DNA from: Prochlorococcus sp. AG-670-N10
GTDB taxonomy: Bacteria; Cyanobacteriota; Cyanobacteriia; PCC-6307; Cyanobiaceae
Reading direction: 5' to 3'
NCBI GenBank assembly: GCA_003209065.1
Contig: QCSX01000015.1
Coordinates: forward strand, 1 to 37,721
DNA length: 37,721 bases
Shown here: positions 16,084 through 24,115 of the stretch, in pieces
How positions within the stretch are numbered: the stretch's first letter is position 1
How the letters are laid out: every line of letters starts with the position of its first letter
Translations under genes and position numbers: made by a program
The notes under the pieces: generated by a model
What the model saw: only the letters and a program-made list of their open reading frames with translations
Databases searched by the model: none
Told to the model about the DNA's origin: nothing

Positions 16084-16485
16084 TTAACTAGATAACCTTT
16101 TCTCAGGTGTTGTTTTATCGTAGATTTCTAGAAAATATGATTTAAAATAATCAATACCTTCTTTACCAATTAATCCGAAAGATAAACCGCAATCGTTTAT
16201 AACTTTTATAGAAATTTGATTAGCCAAATCCTCTTTTACAATCCATTTTTTTTGAGGATTATATAAAAATGAAGCAATATTTTCTGTCTTAATTATTGCG
16301 GTAGTCATCGCTTCATCCTTTGACAATCCATTTTGTATGGAATTACAAAACTTCTTTGTAAAATTTTTTGATATCCTGTTCTGAAGAAGACTTACAGTAG
16401 GATCAGAAGTATGTGATGCAAATGTAATTAAAGGATGTAATAAAACAAAAGCAAAAAGTACCAAGCTTAAAAATAATCCGGACAA
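16084..16485 (-). CDS. Secreted two-cysteine protein (paralogue A)
   Basis: 133 residues. An N-terminal signal peptide (MSGLFLSLVLFAFVLLHPLI, then TFASHT) precedes a small helical domain: RISKNFTKKFCNSIQNGLSK ... AIIKTENIASFLYN ... ISIKVINDCGLSF. Cys47 and Cys99 are its only two cysteines and could form a disulfide. The gene at 35466-35873 encodes a protein of almost the same length with the same order: signal peptide, F-x-K-x-FC at the same place, and the second Cys at residue 99 in DNCG. They are clear paralogues. The domain is small and exported, and its function is unknown to me. Confidence 0.72.
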   Translation of the reverse strand: MSGLFLSLVLFAFVLLHPLITFASHTSDPTVSLLQNRISKNFTKKFCNSIQNGLSKDEAMTTAIIKTENIASFLYNPQKKWIVKEDLANQISIKVINDCGLSFGLIGKEGIDYFKSYFLEIYDKTTPEKRLSS

Positions 16486-16607
16486 ATTACTTCATTTATT
16501 ACTATAAATATTATAAATAAAAATTTTTTAAATTTCAATTTATTAAATTTGAACAACTATCGGTAGAACTTAGTAATAGTATTTATAGGTAAATTTGGAT
16601 AAATGAT

Positions 16608-16829
16608 ATGGACAATTTATTGATGACTCTCCTTTTCTTTCCTGATTGGACAAACGGATTGCCTTCTGATTTTTTAATTCTACATTTCTTTGTCGGAGCA
16701 ACGATTTTTCCATTTAATATGATCCATGCCAGAGCAAGAAAATTTGATGCTCAAAATCCTGAAGAGGCCTCTATGGGATATAAAAATTCAAAAAATATAG
16801 CTTACTATGGATACGAAGAAATTAACTAG
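16608..16829 (+). CDS. Hypothetical protein, 73 aa
   Basis: MDNLLMTLLFFPDWTNGLPS, then DFLILHFFVGATIFPFNMIH, a likely hydrophobic helix (about residues 22-38), and a polar C-terminus ARARKFDAQNPEEASMGYKN ending in AYYGYEEIN. The C-terminal Tyr/Glu segment is exposed. It is the first of two short plus-strand genes (the next starts 34 bases later). I do not recognise it; the amino-acid composition and length are consistent with a conserved small protein. Confidence 0.65.
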   Translation: MDNLLMTLLFFPDWTNGLPSDFLILHFFVGATIFPFNMIHARARKFDAQNPEEASMGYKNSKNIAYYGYEEIN

Positions 16830-16863
16830 ATAAAAAAGAAGTTTATAAACTTATTAATTTTTG

Positions 16864-17088
16864 ATGTTAATTTTTCTAAATTCAGGAATAGATCTCAATA
16901 TCTTTAGCCCTACAGAACCTATTGGTATTATTATAATATTTATAGGATTAATTTTTAGTGGAATGATTTTTTATATTATTTACGCTGTAAGTACTAATAA
17001 AGAATCATTAGAAGATAAGAAAATAAGAAATCAAAGAGAATTTATTCAACAAGAAAAAATTGAAAAGTTGTTTCCTAAGAAAAAATAG
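16864..17088 (+). CDS. Small membrane protein, 74 aa
   Basis: Start taken at ATG 16864 (a TTG three bases upstream is equally in frame). The protein reads MLIFLNSGIDLNIFSPTEPI, a membrane helix GIIIIFIGLIFSGMIFYIIY, then a charged tail AVSTNKESLEDKKIRNQREF IQQEKIEKLFPKKK of helical, probably coiled type (residues about 45-74). One helix plus a basic cytoplasmic tail. Its 3' end overlaps a convergent 38-residue frame at 17075-17191 by 14 bases. Function unknown. Confidence 0.6.
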   Translation: MLIFLNSGIDLNIFSPTEPIGIIIIFIGLIFSGMIFYIIYAVSTNKESLEDKKIRNQREFIQQEKIEKLFPKKK

Positions 17089-17191
17089 CTTTAATAATTT
17101 TATTTTTAAGTAATTTTATGTTTATATAATTTACCATTATATCAAGTGGGTCATTTAACATAAGCCTTAATTCATTAAAATCAAATATCAT
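17075..17191 (-). CDS. Possible microprotein, 38 aa
   Basis: ATG 17191-17189 opens MIFDFNELRLMLNDPLDIMV, then NYINIKLLKNKIIKAIFS to TAG at 17075. An amphipathic helix pattern with basic C-terminus and the distinct DP element make it look coding. It converges with and overlaps the 3' end of the plus-strand gene ending at 17088 by 14 bases. There is no family match I can name. It fills part of the 223-base gap 17089-17311, where I see nothing else. Confidence 0.45.
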   Translation of the reverse strand: MIFDFNELRLMLNDPLDIMVNYINIKLLKNKIIKAIFS

Positions 17192-17311
17192 AAATCAATA
17201 CATTATCCATAATATTTTTAATTTGTGAGAGTAAATTTTAAACTTTTAGTAGAAATGATATTTTATTTATTTCTCTTTAATGCTAAAACTTAATAAAGAG
17301 GAAATTTTTTT

Positions 17312-17815
17312 TTGGAAAATAAATATTTATTTATATTTCTAGCTAGTGGAGTTGTAAATGATGAGGGTTTTTGGCTAATTGGAATCAAAAATAGTGACTC
17401 AAAAATACTTGATGATAAAAAACTTTTGGAGTGTCATAGAAAAGAACTAATTGGATATGAATCGGCTAAGGATATACTATTTGCAATAAATCTGAATTTA
17501 GATAATTTAATCCATGATTTAAAAAAACACAATATCTCATTAGATGAACCTCCTATAGGCATTTCATTTAATATTCCCTTAAACTTTTTAGAAAATATAT
17601 TTGATTTTTGGTTAGAAAAATATAAAGATAAAGAAACATGGGAAATATGTCTTGGTTTATTGAAAATCAGAAGAAGATTATCTTTAACAAATTTAATTTA
17701 TAGCGAAAGCATAAAAGGAGAGTCTAAAAAATGGGCTATGGAAATCGAAAATCTACATAACTATAAGCCAAATGCAATCGAAAATAATACTTCAAATAAA
17801 CCAATGTGGAAATAA
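17312..17815 (+). CDS. Hypothetical protein, 167 aa (TTG start)
   Basis: The only usable start is TTG 17312, with the purine-rich AAAGAGGAAA about ten bases upstream as ribosome binding site. The protein is soluble: a beta-rich N-terminus (MENKYLFIFLASGVVNDEGF WLIGIKNSDSKILDDKK), helix-rich middle (ESAKDILFAINLNLDNLIHD), PPIGISFNIPLNFLENIF, and a C-terminal helix pair with EICLGLLKIRRRLSLTNLIY. It ends in a low-complexity Asn-rich tail. I do not recognise a domain. It precedes the nucleobase salvage genes by 260 bases with one microgene between. Confidence 0.65.
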   Translation: MENKYLFIFLASGVVNDEGFWLIGIKNSDSKILDDKKLLECHRKELIGYESAKDILFAINLNLDNLIHDLKKHNISLDEPPIGISFNIPLNFLENIFDFWLEKYKDKETWEICLGLLKIRRRLSLTNLIYSESIKGESKKWAMEIENLHNYKPNAIENNTSNKPMWK

Positions 17816-17890
17816 ATTTTGCTTTTTGGGAATAAAAATCTTTACTTATTTTATATTTAAGTAAAAATAAATATATTAATTAATAAAAAT

Positions 17891-18076
17891 ATGAATAAAC
17901 CATATTCATTTAATCAAGAGCAAATGAACGGTATTGTTGAAGAAATATATGCAAATATAATTAATGAATGCGAAAAATTAAAGATTGAGACCAATTGCCC
18001 TAACGAACAAGTAGTGGCACTATTAAGCGTAATTGCCTCGAACTTCGCACCGATAATGGGAAATAAAAATATTTAG
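17891..18076 (+). CDS. Hypothetical microprotein, 61 aa
   Basis: MNKPYSFNQEQMNGIVEEIY, then ANIINECEKLKIETNCPNEQ and VVALLSVIASNFAPIMGNKN. It is a compact helical protein with two cysteines and no membrane segment (the last hydrophobic stretch is short). One base separates its stop from the ATG of the phosphoribosyltransferase gene at 18078, so it is almost certainly cotranscribed with the salvage pair and may be a partner or regulator of it. Family not recognised. Confidence 0.65.
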   Translation: MNKPYSFNQEQMNGIVEEIYANIINECEKLKIETNCPNEQVVALLSVIASNFAPIMGNKNI

Positions 18077-18077
18077 A

Positions 18078-18473
18078 ATGACCAAGTATTTTACATGGAG
18101 TGAATTTGATAATAGTGTTGATTATATAGCTAGTAAATGCAAAAAACTTAACTTATCAGGGGTATATGGTGTTCCAAGAGGTGGCTTATGTCTAGCAGTG
18201 GCTTTAAGTCATAAATTAAATGTTCAATTAAATGATAAACCCTTAAAACATTCACTTATAGTTGATGATGTTTATGAAACTGGAATTACACTAAGTAATT
18301 TTAAAAACATTGAAGGGGCAAATTTCTTTGTCCTTGTCAGCAAAAAGAAACCTATTTGGTGGAATGCAGTCAATTCGTATCATAAAAAAGAATGGATAGT
18401 CTTTCCATGGGAAAATAAAAAAAAAGCACTTAAGGAAGAAAGAGAATATAAAGGAAAAAGGGAATTAAAATGA
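18078..18473 (+). CDS. Type I phosphoribosyltransferase-like protein
   Basis: 131 residues. The fold is shown by GVYGVPRGGLCLAVALSHKL (residues 28-47), where VPRGG is the first conserved loop of type I PRTases, and by HSLIVDDVYETGITLSNF (residues 58-75), where DDVYETG is the PRPP-binding loop with the tandem acidic residues. The C-terminal part KKPIWWNAVNSYHKKEWIVF PWE resembles the W/PWE end of xanthine/hypoxanthine-type PRTases. The product is likely to join a nucleobase to PRPP, giving a nucleotide. Its end overlaps the deoxyribosyltransferase gene by 4 bases (ATGA). It is shorter than most members of the family, with a minimal hood. Confidence 0.83.
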   Translation: MTKYFTWSEFDNSVDYIASKCKKLNLSGVYGVPRGGLCLAVALSHKLNVQLNDKPLKHSLIVDDVYETGITLSNFKNIEGANFFVLVSKKKPIWWNAVNSYHKKEWIVFPWENKKKALKEEREYKGKRELK

Positions 18474-18934
18474 AAAAAAAGAAATTATATTTAGCTAATC
18501 CATATGGATTTTCAAAACAAACTAAGAATCTATTACCTGAATTCATAAAAATTTTTCAGAATTTAAATATAGAAGTTTATGAACCTTTTGAGAGAACAAA
18601 ACATTTACTTAATAATAAAAATAATTGGGCTTATGATCTGGCAATAACAAATTTCAATGATTTAAAATCATGTGACTGTATTTTTGCGATTGTTAATGGG
18701 AACCCTCCGGATGAGGGTGTCATGGTAGAACTAGGAATTTCTATTGCGCTTAAAAAAGAAATATTTTTATTTAGAGACGATTTTAGAAATTGCACTGATA
18801 GTGATCAATATCCTCTAAATTTGATGTTATTCGTTGGTTTATCTAAGGAAAATTGGTCAAGAAATTATTTCAAGACTTTAGAAGATATAAGTGACCCTAA
18901 TAAGAATTTTTTAAATTGGGTACAAAGTAAATAG
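18470..18934 (+). CDS. Nucleoside 2-deoxyribosyltransferase family protein
   Basis: 154 residues. Enzymes of this family exchange or release bases from 2'-deoxynucleosides. LYLANPYGFSKQTKNLLPEF opens the protein (LANPYGF is the substrate loop). NWAYDLAITNFNDLKSCDCI contains the conserved N-x-x-D-L-x-x-CD, and NPPDEGVMVELGISIALKKE holds Asp81 and the nucleophile Glu87 of the D-x-G-x-x-x-E-x-G signature. Overlap by 4 bases with the phosphoribosyltransferase gene indicates a coupled pathway: the base released here could be captured onto PRPP by the partner. The substrate specificity cannot be read from the sequence. Confidence 0.87.
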   Translation: MKKKKLYLANPYGFSKQTKNLLPEFIKIFQNLNIEVYEPFERTKHLLNNKNNWAYDLAITNFNDLKSCDCIFAIVNGNPPDEGVMVELGISIALKKEIFLFRDDFRNCTDSDQYPLNLMLFVGLSKENWSRNYFKTLEDISDPNKNFLNWVQSK

Positions 18935-18992
18935 TAACTTTGAAATTGTTCTAAAGAAATCAATATAGAAAAACAAAAATAGTAACGTAAAA

Positions 18993-19001
18993 TGTTATAA
19001 T
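18993..19001 (+). promoter_or_regulatory. Extended -10 promoter of rpsU
   Basis: TGTTATAAT, a consensus TATAAT preceded by TGn, lies 19 bases before the rpsU TTG. This leaves a 5' leader of only about a dozen bases. No good -35 box is present, which fits an extended -10 promoter. Confidence 0.6.
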
Positions 19002-19020
19002 AAGATTTATTTGCTGAATT

Positions 19021-19197
19021 TTGACTCAAGTAACTGTAGGAGAAAACGAGGGTATTGAATCTGCCCTTAGAAGATTTAAGAGACAAGTCTCAAAATCAGG
19101 CATATTTGCTGATTTAAAAAGGTTGAGACATCATGAGACTCCTATTGAAAAATATAAAAGAAAATTACAGCAACGAAGAAAAGCGAGAAGAAGATAA
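19021..19197 (+). CDS. rpsU: 30S ribosomal protein S21
   Basis: 58 residues from TTG 19021: the protein reads [20 protein letters not shown], then [20 protein letters not shown] and [28 protein letters not shown] and the ...R-x-x-x-x-E-x-P-x-x-KRKR-like tail are the S21 signature. It joins the small subunit near the anti-Shine-Dalgarno region of 16S rRNA. The start is TTG; no in-frame ATG lies nearby. A consensus extended -10 element (TGTTATAAT) lies 19-28 bases upstream, so the leader is very short. It follows the salvage pair but is likely transcribed on its own. Confidence 0.95.
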
Positions 19198-19327
19198 TTT
19201 ATTTAATTTTTAATATTTTTTAATCTCAGAGATAAGTCATTGATAAGCTCAACAAAGTGAAAGTTAAAATTAAAATTAATTAGTAAGTTTTAAATAATTC
19301 TTTTTTTAACTTTCTTAATTTAATTTG

Positions 19328-19660
19328 TTATTTAGAATTCTTTAACTTTTTAACAAGATTAATTCCCACTCCAGGAACAGCAAGGAGTTCGTCATCTTTT
19401 GCAGAAGTAATTGATTTAGGAGTTTTAAATCCGGCTTTATAGAAAGCCTCTGCACTCTTAGCACCTACGCCTGGCATAGCTTTTAAAGCCTCAATTATTT
19501 TTTTCGAGTCATCTTTTTTGGTTTTAGATTTAGAAGTCTTAGAAGATTTGACAGGTTTCTTTTTATTTTTTGATACAACTTTTTTAGGTAAAGAAATTTC
19601 GGAGGAAGTTTTACTCGTTAGTAGGATTGATTTTAGTTTACTTAAAAATTTAATAATCAT
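19328..19660 (-). CDS. Helix-hairpin-helix protein with basic linker
   Basis: 110 residues. The N-terminal 20 residues form an amphipathic start (MIIKFLSKLKSILLTSKTSS), then comes a strongly basic, low-complexity linker (KKVVSKNKKKPVKSSKTSKS ...). The C-terminal 60 residues hold two helix-hairpin-helix motifs: ALKAMPGVGAKSAEAFYKAG and DELLAVPGVGINLVKKLKN. HhH motifs of the form (hydrophobic)-x-GhG-x-x-xA bind the DNA backbone without sequence specificity. Thus this is probably a small chromosomal DNA-binding protein. Similar HhH tails occur in cyanobacterial proteins of unknown function. It is transcribed on the minus strand, 130 bases from rpsU, convergently. Confidence 0.78.
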   Translation of the reverse strand: MIIKFLSKLKSILLTSKTSSEISLPKKVVSKNKKKPVKSSKTSKSKTKKDDSKKIIEALKAMPGVGAKSAEAFYKAGFKTPKSITSAKDDELLAVPGVGINLVKKLKNSK

Positions 19661-19952
19661 TTATTCATAAATTAGGTAATTAATTAAATTCTAATTTCCC
19701 TCAAAAATCATTAATCTAGTTGAATAATTAATAACTTATGAAAAGAATTAATAGAAAAATAATGTTTTTTTATTTACACCTATATTAAGTCATATATTCA
19801 TTTATGATGCAAGCTGAAAATAAACAAAGGTGAAACATTAAAAATTTTTAAAAATAACATTGCCAAAGTTCAATATTAAATTGGCTTATTAATTATTTTT
19901 GTCTTTACTATAATTAGATGCAAGTTTTTCAATATTTTTTATTGATTTTAAT

Positions 19953-20558
19953 ATGCAATTATTATTTATTTGTGGACCATCTGGGAGCGGAAAAACTACA
20001 TTATCAGAAATAATTTCAAAAAAAATAAAAAATGGAATAGTTTTAAGCACTGATAATTACTACAGAACAGGCTTAATTTACCAAATGTTATCCAAAATAC
20101 TAACTTCCTATTTTGATAGAAAAATAAGTTTCAACTTTGAACTATTTAATAAAGATCTAGAATTTATTTTAAAAAATGGTTTCTCTAATTTCTCATATGA
20201 ATATAATTTCAAAAGTAAATCTATAAAAAAAATTTATAAAAAAACTAAAAACATAAGATTTATTATCATAGAAGGAATTTTTGGACAAGAAATTTTTAAA
20301 CTAATGTCAAAAAAAAATTGCATTATAATTAATTTAAAAGTTAATAAAAAAACTTGTATGAAGAGAGTAGTTAAGAGAGATTTTATTGAAAGAGGTAAAA
20401 GCAGAGATCTTGCAAAAAAAGACTTTTTAAAAGCATGGAAATTATTTCGTAAAAATCAAATAAATAATAATTCAAAAAATTATTTGAAAATATTCGTTAT
20501 AAAGAAGAAAAAGGATATAACGTTTTTACTAAAAAAAATAAATAATATTATTAACTAA
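19953..20558 (+). CDS. Uridine kinase-like P-loop protein
   Basis: 201 residues. Walker A GPSGSGKTTLSEIISKK is at residues 8-24. STDNYYRTGL follows, as in the D-x-YY of uridine kinases. SFNFELFNKDLEFILKNGFS mirrors the NFDhPxAFDxxLLxxxL segment, though the Pro is lost; FIIIEGIFGQEIF is the second acidic strand, and RVVKRDFIERGKSRD is the RD-x-x-x-RGRS lid. These show the Udk/PRK (phosphoribulokinase/uridine kinase) family; the substrate is likely a nucleoside or sugar, but drift in the substrate loop makes uridine itself only a guess. It overlaps the convergent oxidoreductase by 8 bases. The preceding 290 bases (19661-19952) contain no gene that I can support. Confidence 0.8.
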   Translation: MQLLFICGPSGSGKTTLSEIISKKIKNGIVLSTDNYYRTGLIYQMLSKILTSYFDRKISFNFELFNKDLEFILKNGFSNFSYEYNFKSKSIKKIYKKTKNIRFIIIEGIFGQEIFKLMSKKNCIIINLKVNKKTCMKRVVKRDFIERGKSRDLAKKDFLKAWKLFRKNQINNNSKNYLKIFVIKKKKDITFLLKKINNIIN

Positions 20559-21705
20559 TCTTATAAGACAAATTCAATGCACTCAATATTGCCCCTTCAA
20601 TCCTTCCAAATCCCTCAAAATCAAACCAATCCCCACAAAAAGCTATATTATAATTTTCACAAACCTGTAAGTTTTCAGGGATCCGCAAACCCGATGGTTG
20701 AGATGCTCTCCATATCATTATAGAAATATCTTGATAATCTATTAGTTTATTTATATAAGGATTTTGATCAAAAATTTGATTAAATTTTTCTATCGAAATA
20801 TTATTAAATTTCTCCTTATTTTTGCTTTGTAAGTACTCATTTATAAAATCTACATTTTTTGTATGAAGGACAATTCCTAATTTATTATTAATTTGCTTTT
20901 GAAAGATAATTCTTTCAAATATAAATTTCTTTTCTAAAAGATTATTTAAAATAAAATATCTAGATTTATTCATATAATTATCTTTATAACAATAATGAGA
21001 TTTTGTATAAATTAAAAAAGTTAATCTTTGTACATAATCCTGTTCATGAAGGAGATTTATAATTTTATCTATTTTGTTATCATAATTTATTGGAATAGCT
21101 TTCCTCAAGGGGATTTGATTTACTTTCAAAATATCTAAAGACCTATTATGTAAAATTAAATTGCTTGAACATACAAGAAGTTTTGTTTTAAATGTATATC
21201 CATTTCTTGAAGTTAAAAACCAAATATTATTTTTATAATTTAATTTAATTATTAAAGTTTGAAAGAAATAATCAACTTGATTTCTCAAATTATTGAGAGA
21301 AATTATTTTATGAGCCAGATCAGACATAGAAGAACTTGAAATATAACTTTGTCCACTATGGAAATATGAGCTTATTTGACTATCTTCTCTAGGGTCTCCA
21401 TACAATTCAATTAATTCTGAAGAATCTGATTCGATAATCTTTGAATCTAATAATTCCTTAATAAAAGTTTTCAAAAACTGGTTGTTTGTATTGTTGCAAA
21501 TATTGAAATTCGGGGCACCATGATTAAGTTTCCACCCTCTATTAATAAGACTATTTCTTGTATTAGATCTACCTCCAAGATTTCGACCATTTTCTATTAT
21601 TGCAATCCTTCCTTTAAAACCATTTTTTAAATGAGTAGATGCAAATACACAGGAAGATATGCCCCCACCAATGATTGCAATATCATAAACAGTATCTTTA
21701 GTCAT
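20551..21705 (-). CDS. FAD-dependent oxidoreductase (renalase/amine-oxidase like)
   Basis: 384 residues. YDIAIIGGGISSCVFASTHL (residues 7-26) is the dinucleotide-binding GxGxxx motif with a Ser pair; GRNLGGRSNTRNSLI is the GG-motif (RxGGR) for FAD; and the C-terminal FCGDWFDFEGFGRIEGAILS is the second FAD motif (GDw-x-x-xG-RIEGA-x-xSG). This set is that of renalase/monoamine-oxidase type flavoproteins of cyanobacteria. WRASQPSGLRIPENLQVCEN before the last motif also fits. Its substrate is unknown. It lies 13 bases after the MTHFR-like gene at 21719 on the same strand, suggesting a two-gene operon, and overlaps the kinase by 8 bases tail to tail. Confidence 0.83.
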   Translation of the reverse strand: MTKDTVYDIAIIGGGISSCVFASTHLKNGFKGRIAIIENGRNLGGRSNTRNSLINRGWKLNHGAPNFNICNNTNNQFLKTFIKELLDSKIIESDSSELIELYGDPREDSQISSYFHSGQSYISSSSMSDLAHKIISLNNLRNQVDYFFQTLIIKLNYKNNIWFLTSRNGYTFKTKLLVCSSNLILHNRSLDILKVNQIPLRKAIPINYDNKIDKIINLLHEQDYVQRLTFLIYTKSHYCYKDNYMNKSRYFILNNLLEKKFIFERIIFQKQINNKLGIVLHTKNVDFINEYLQSKNKEKFNNISIEKFNQIFDQNPYINKLIDYQDISIMIWRASQPSGLRIPENLQVCENYNIAFCGDWFDFEGFGRIEGAILSALNLSYKIS

Positions 21706-21718
21706 ACTTATTACTTAT

Positions 21719-22537
21719 TTATGATTTAAATAAAGTATGAATATTTTTCAATTTTTCCATAGAAGAACATTCAGTTTCAATTACTGGGCAAATATTATTA
21801 TCAAGATAAATTTCAATTAAATCTCTAGTAAATGAATAAAAATCGTCAAAAGAATAAAGATACTTATCTGAAATATATACTTCCTTCCATGGACGAAATT
21901 TAAATCGGGAAATAAATTGCGGTGAGGGAATTAATAAGCTACCAAAAATTTTCACACTTTGATCATTATTATTTGTTGAATTATTAAGGATAGATTCTTT
22001 TAAAAAATTAATTTCCTTTTTAAGTAATTTAATATCGGTTCCAAATTGAAGCCAGATTGAATTAATCAATCTAGAAGAAATTTTCTTTTCAAGTCTTACC
22101 CTTTCCACATCAACATTATAATAATTTTTTAAGTAAGGATTATAGGCGATTCCTATATTAATATTTAGATTTCGTTCATTTTTAAAATCTTGCAATACAT
22201 CTATTACTTCAAAGTTCTTTTTTTTATTAGATCCTGAAACAAGAAGTATTTCATTATTTTTATAAGACTTACATTTTTTAATAAAATTCAAAAACTCTAA
22301 ATATGAATTTTCTCTATTTTTTTTATATTGATGATAAAGACTGTAGTGATATATAACATCTAAATTTTTATAGTTCACACCAATATATTCTATAGTCTCA
22401 TTAAGGAAATCTTTTTTAATTACCCCTTTGCACGGGATATTGATTTTATCTATATTATTGGAAACGCAAAAATTAAGTTTGTTTTCTAATTGTAAAATAT
22501 TTTTAAAAGATAATTCAAATCTTAAATTATTAATCAT
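21719..22537 (-). CDS. Methylenetetrahydrofolate reductase-like protein
   Basis: 272 residues, no membrane segment. The order of segments suits a TIM barrel of the MTHFR type: INNLRFELSFKNILQLENKL at the N-terminus, LDVIYHYSLYHQYKKNRENS YLEFLNF (a -YHYS- strand and helix, as in MTHFR-like proteins of marine bacteria), NNEILLVSGSNKKKN, LNINIGIAYNPYLKNYYNVD VERVRLEKKI (a VGVAYNPY-like element before a Lys), and FGSLLIPSPQFISRFKFRPW (the LL-IPSP-x-x-x-x-x-F-x-F-RPW loop). I recognise the pattern as MTHFR-like but not the closest named family, so the true substrate is open. The pair with the FAD oxidoreductase at 20551 suggests a linked one-carbon or amine reaction. It is the upstream gene of the pair. 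Confidence 0.6.
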   Translation of the reverse strand: MINNLRFELSFKNILQLENKLNFCVSNNIDKINIPCKGVIKKDFLNETIEYIGVNYKNLDVIYHYSLYHQYKKNRENSYLEFLNFIKKCKSYKNNEILLVSGSNKKKNFEVIDVLQDFKNERNLNINIGIAYNPYLKNYYNVDVERVRLEKKISSRLINSIWLQFGTDIKLLKKEINFLKESILNNSTNNNDQSVKIFGSLLIPSPQFISRFKFRPWKEVYISDKYLYSFDDFYSFTRDLIEIYLDNNICPVIETECSSMEKLKNIHTLFKS

Positions 22538-22979
22538 ATTTTAATTATAAAAAATTTTATACATAAGAGGTGTTGAAGAAATAATGCATCTAAAAACTCT
22601 TATTTTTTAAGTTTTATATTTGCCTCTATCTTTAAATAACAAATATGAAGATAAAGTTAAAGAAAATTTAAAGAAATATCTTCTTTAGATAATTTTTCAA
22701 TTATATCTCTTTCATATTTCCATTAATAAGTTGTAACTATCAATTACCATTCGATCAATAAACCTAAAACTAATCCTGAAAGTATAAAAAAGGTTCGATA
22801 TTAAAAGAAAATAAAGAACTTGAGAAAATACTATAAAATCAACAAAAAACAACCATTGAAAAACTTATAAACAAAAATAATCTTACAAGTACTATTTTAT
22901 TAATATAATTCTTCTTATTAAATCAAATTTATAATGAGGTCGAGAGGTTAGAATAATCCAAACAAGATTACTAAAAAAT
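22538..22979. other. 440-base interval with only gene remnants
   Basis: Nothing secure. On the plus strand, about 22812-22905 reads ENKELEKIL, a stop, then NQQKTTIEKLINKNNLTSTI, which looks like a coiled-coil gene interrupted by an in-frame TAA. On the minus strand, a short frame ends with FFILSGLVLGLLIEW but lacks a start. Both could be relics of small genes. No promoter or terminator stands out. Confidence 0.35.
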
Positions 22980-23384
22980 ATGGCAAGTCAAGATTATCTA
23001 ATTGCAATTGCATTAATAGAGCAAAATTCCATAAGAGCAATGCCTTTAGGTGGAAAAGAAATTAAAGATAAGCTCGAAGATGAAGCTAATTTGAATAAAC
23101 TTGGGGAAGAAGTAATTTTAAATCTTCTCCTAAGAGTATTCCAAAGAAGTGATGAAGGTGCATTAAAAAGAGTATCTGAAGATAAAGGTTTACTATTAGT
23201 GCATATGCATCCAAAAAGGATGCAAAAAGAACTTCCGTTCATAAAATCAGAGTGGATAAGGGATGGCGATACAATTCAATTTTTAAAGTATTTGGGTAAT
23301 CTTTCTAAAGAAATTTGGACTGCTTCTTTTGTAAAATATAAAGGTATGGAACTAGTATCAATAGCAAAAAACGAAGATATATAG
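22980..23384 (+). CDS. Hypothetical protein, 134 aa
   Basis: MASQDYLIAIALIEQNSIRA opens the protein; MPLGGKEIKDKLEDEANLNK and LGEEVILNLLLRVFQRSDEG follow, then LLLVHMHPKRMQKELPFIKS EWI and a C-terminal ELVSIAKNED. It is soluble and helical, with a central beta strand (LLLVHMHP). The composition is that of a well-behaved cytoplasmic protein. I do not recognise the domain. It is monocistronic: the interval before it has no gene and the next gene converges with it (12 bases between stops). Confidence 0.7.
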   Translation: MASQDYLIAIALIEQNSIRAMPLGGKEIKDKLEDEANLNKLGEEVILNLLLRVFQRSDEGALKRVSEDKGLLLVHMHPKRMQKELPFIKSEWIRDGDTIQFLKYLGNLSKEIWTASFVKYKGMELVSIAKNEDI

Positions 23385-23396
23385 TTTTTATTTTTT

Positions 23397-24095
23397 TTAA
23401 ATACATTCATAATTTTTAAAATATTCTTTTTTAAATTTATTATTTTCTTTAGATATTTTTAAACACTTCTTTTTATTACCAAAATTAATTGATTCATAAT
23501 TAAAATCATCTTTTATATGCAAAGCACAATTTCCTTCAATACAAATACAAGAATCAATTATCTGACTTTTAATTATTTTATTAACAAAAGGTTCTCTCTC
23601 CTTCTCTTCATCATAGTGAGGGCAGGCAATCCCTTTTACTATACCCAAGCAATTAATTATCTCTAATTTATCAGAGAAAGAGTCAGTGACTCCTTTATCA
23701 AACCAGCATATTGCTCCAGCACTAACTCCACTCATTATAATCCCTTTTTCATAAGCGATTTTAAGAATATAATTAAGATGCCATTCATTCCAAACAGCTA
23801 ACATACTTTTTGTATTTCCTCCTCCAACATAAATAATATCCTGAGAAAGGATTTTTTTTTCTAAGTTTTCAGTTCGAGAAAAGAAGTCTAGATGACTAGT
23901 GGTACAATTTAACTCTGAAAAAGCCCTGTAAAAATTTAATTTATATAAGTCATTATCTCCTGATGCAGTAGGAATAAAACAAATTTTGGGTCTATCTTTT
24001 CTAACTAATGACCTAATATATTTTTCAATCTTAAGTGTACCTAAAGAGCGTCCAAAGCCACCCCCTCCTATTGCAACAATATTTTTAATAGCCAT
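23397..24095 (-). CDS. Peptidase S51 family protein (dipeptidase E type)
   Basis: 232 residues. NIVAIGGGGFGRS is the N-terminal glycine-rich strand; KICFIPTASGDNDLYKLNFY FRAF-like continues; DIIYVGGGNTKSMLAVWNEW holds the GGN turn. IIMSGVSAGAICWFDKGVTD carries the nucleophilic Ser125 in GVSAGA, the S51 signature. GIACPHYDEEKEREPFV places a His in the HYDEE element, probably part of the triad. Family knowledge: S51 enzymes cleave Asp-x dipeptides or act in cyanophycin degradation. The phrase SGVSAGA and the length (about 230) suggest the dipeptidase E branch rather than cyanophycinase. It is divergent from the GNAT gene (20-base gap). Confidence 0.86.
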   Translation of the reverse strand: MAIKNIVAIGGGGFGRSLGTLKIEKYIRSLVRKDRPKICFIPTASGDNDLYKLNFYRAFSELNCTTSHLDFFSRTENLEKKILSQDIIYVGGGNTKSMLAVWNEWHLNYILKIAYEKGIIMSGVSAGAICWFDKGVTDSFSDKLEIINCLGIVKGIACPHYDEEKEREPFVNKIIKSQIIDSCICIEGNCALHIKDDFNYESINFGNKKKCLKISKENNKFKKEYFKNYECI

Positions 24096-24115
24096 TTAAA
24101 AAAATAATCAACAAT

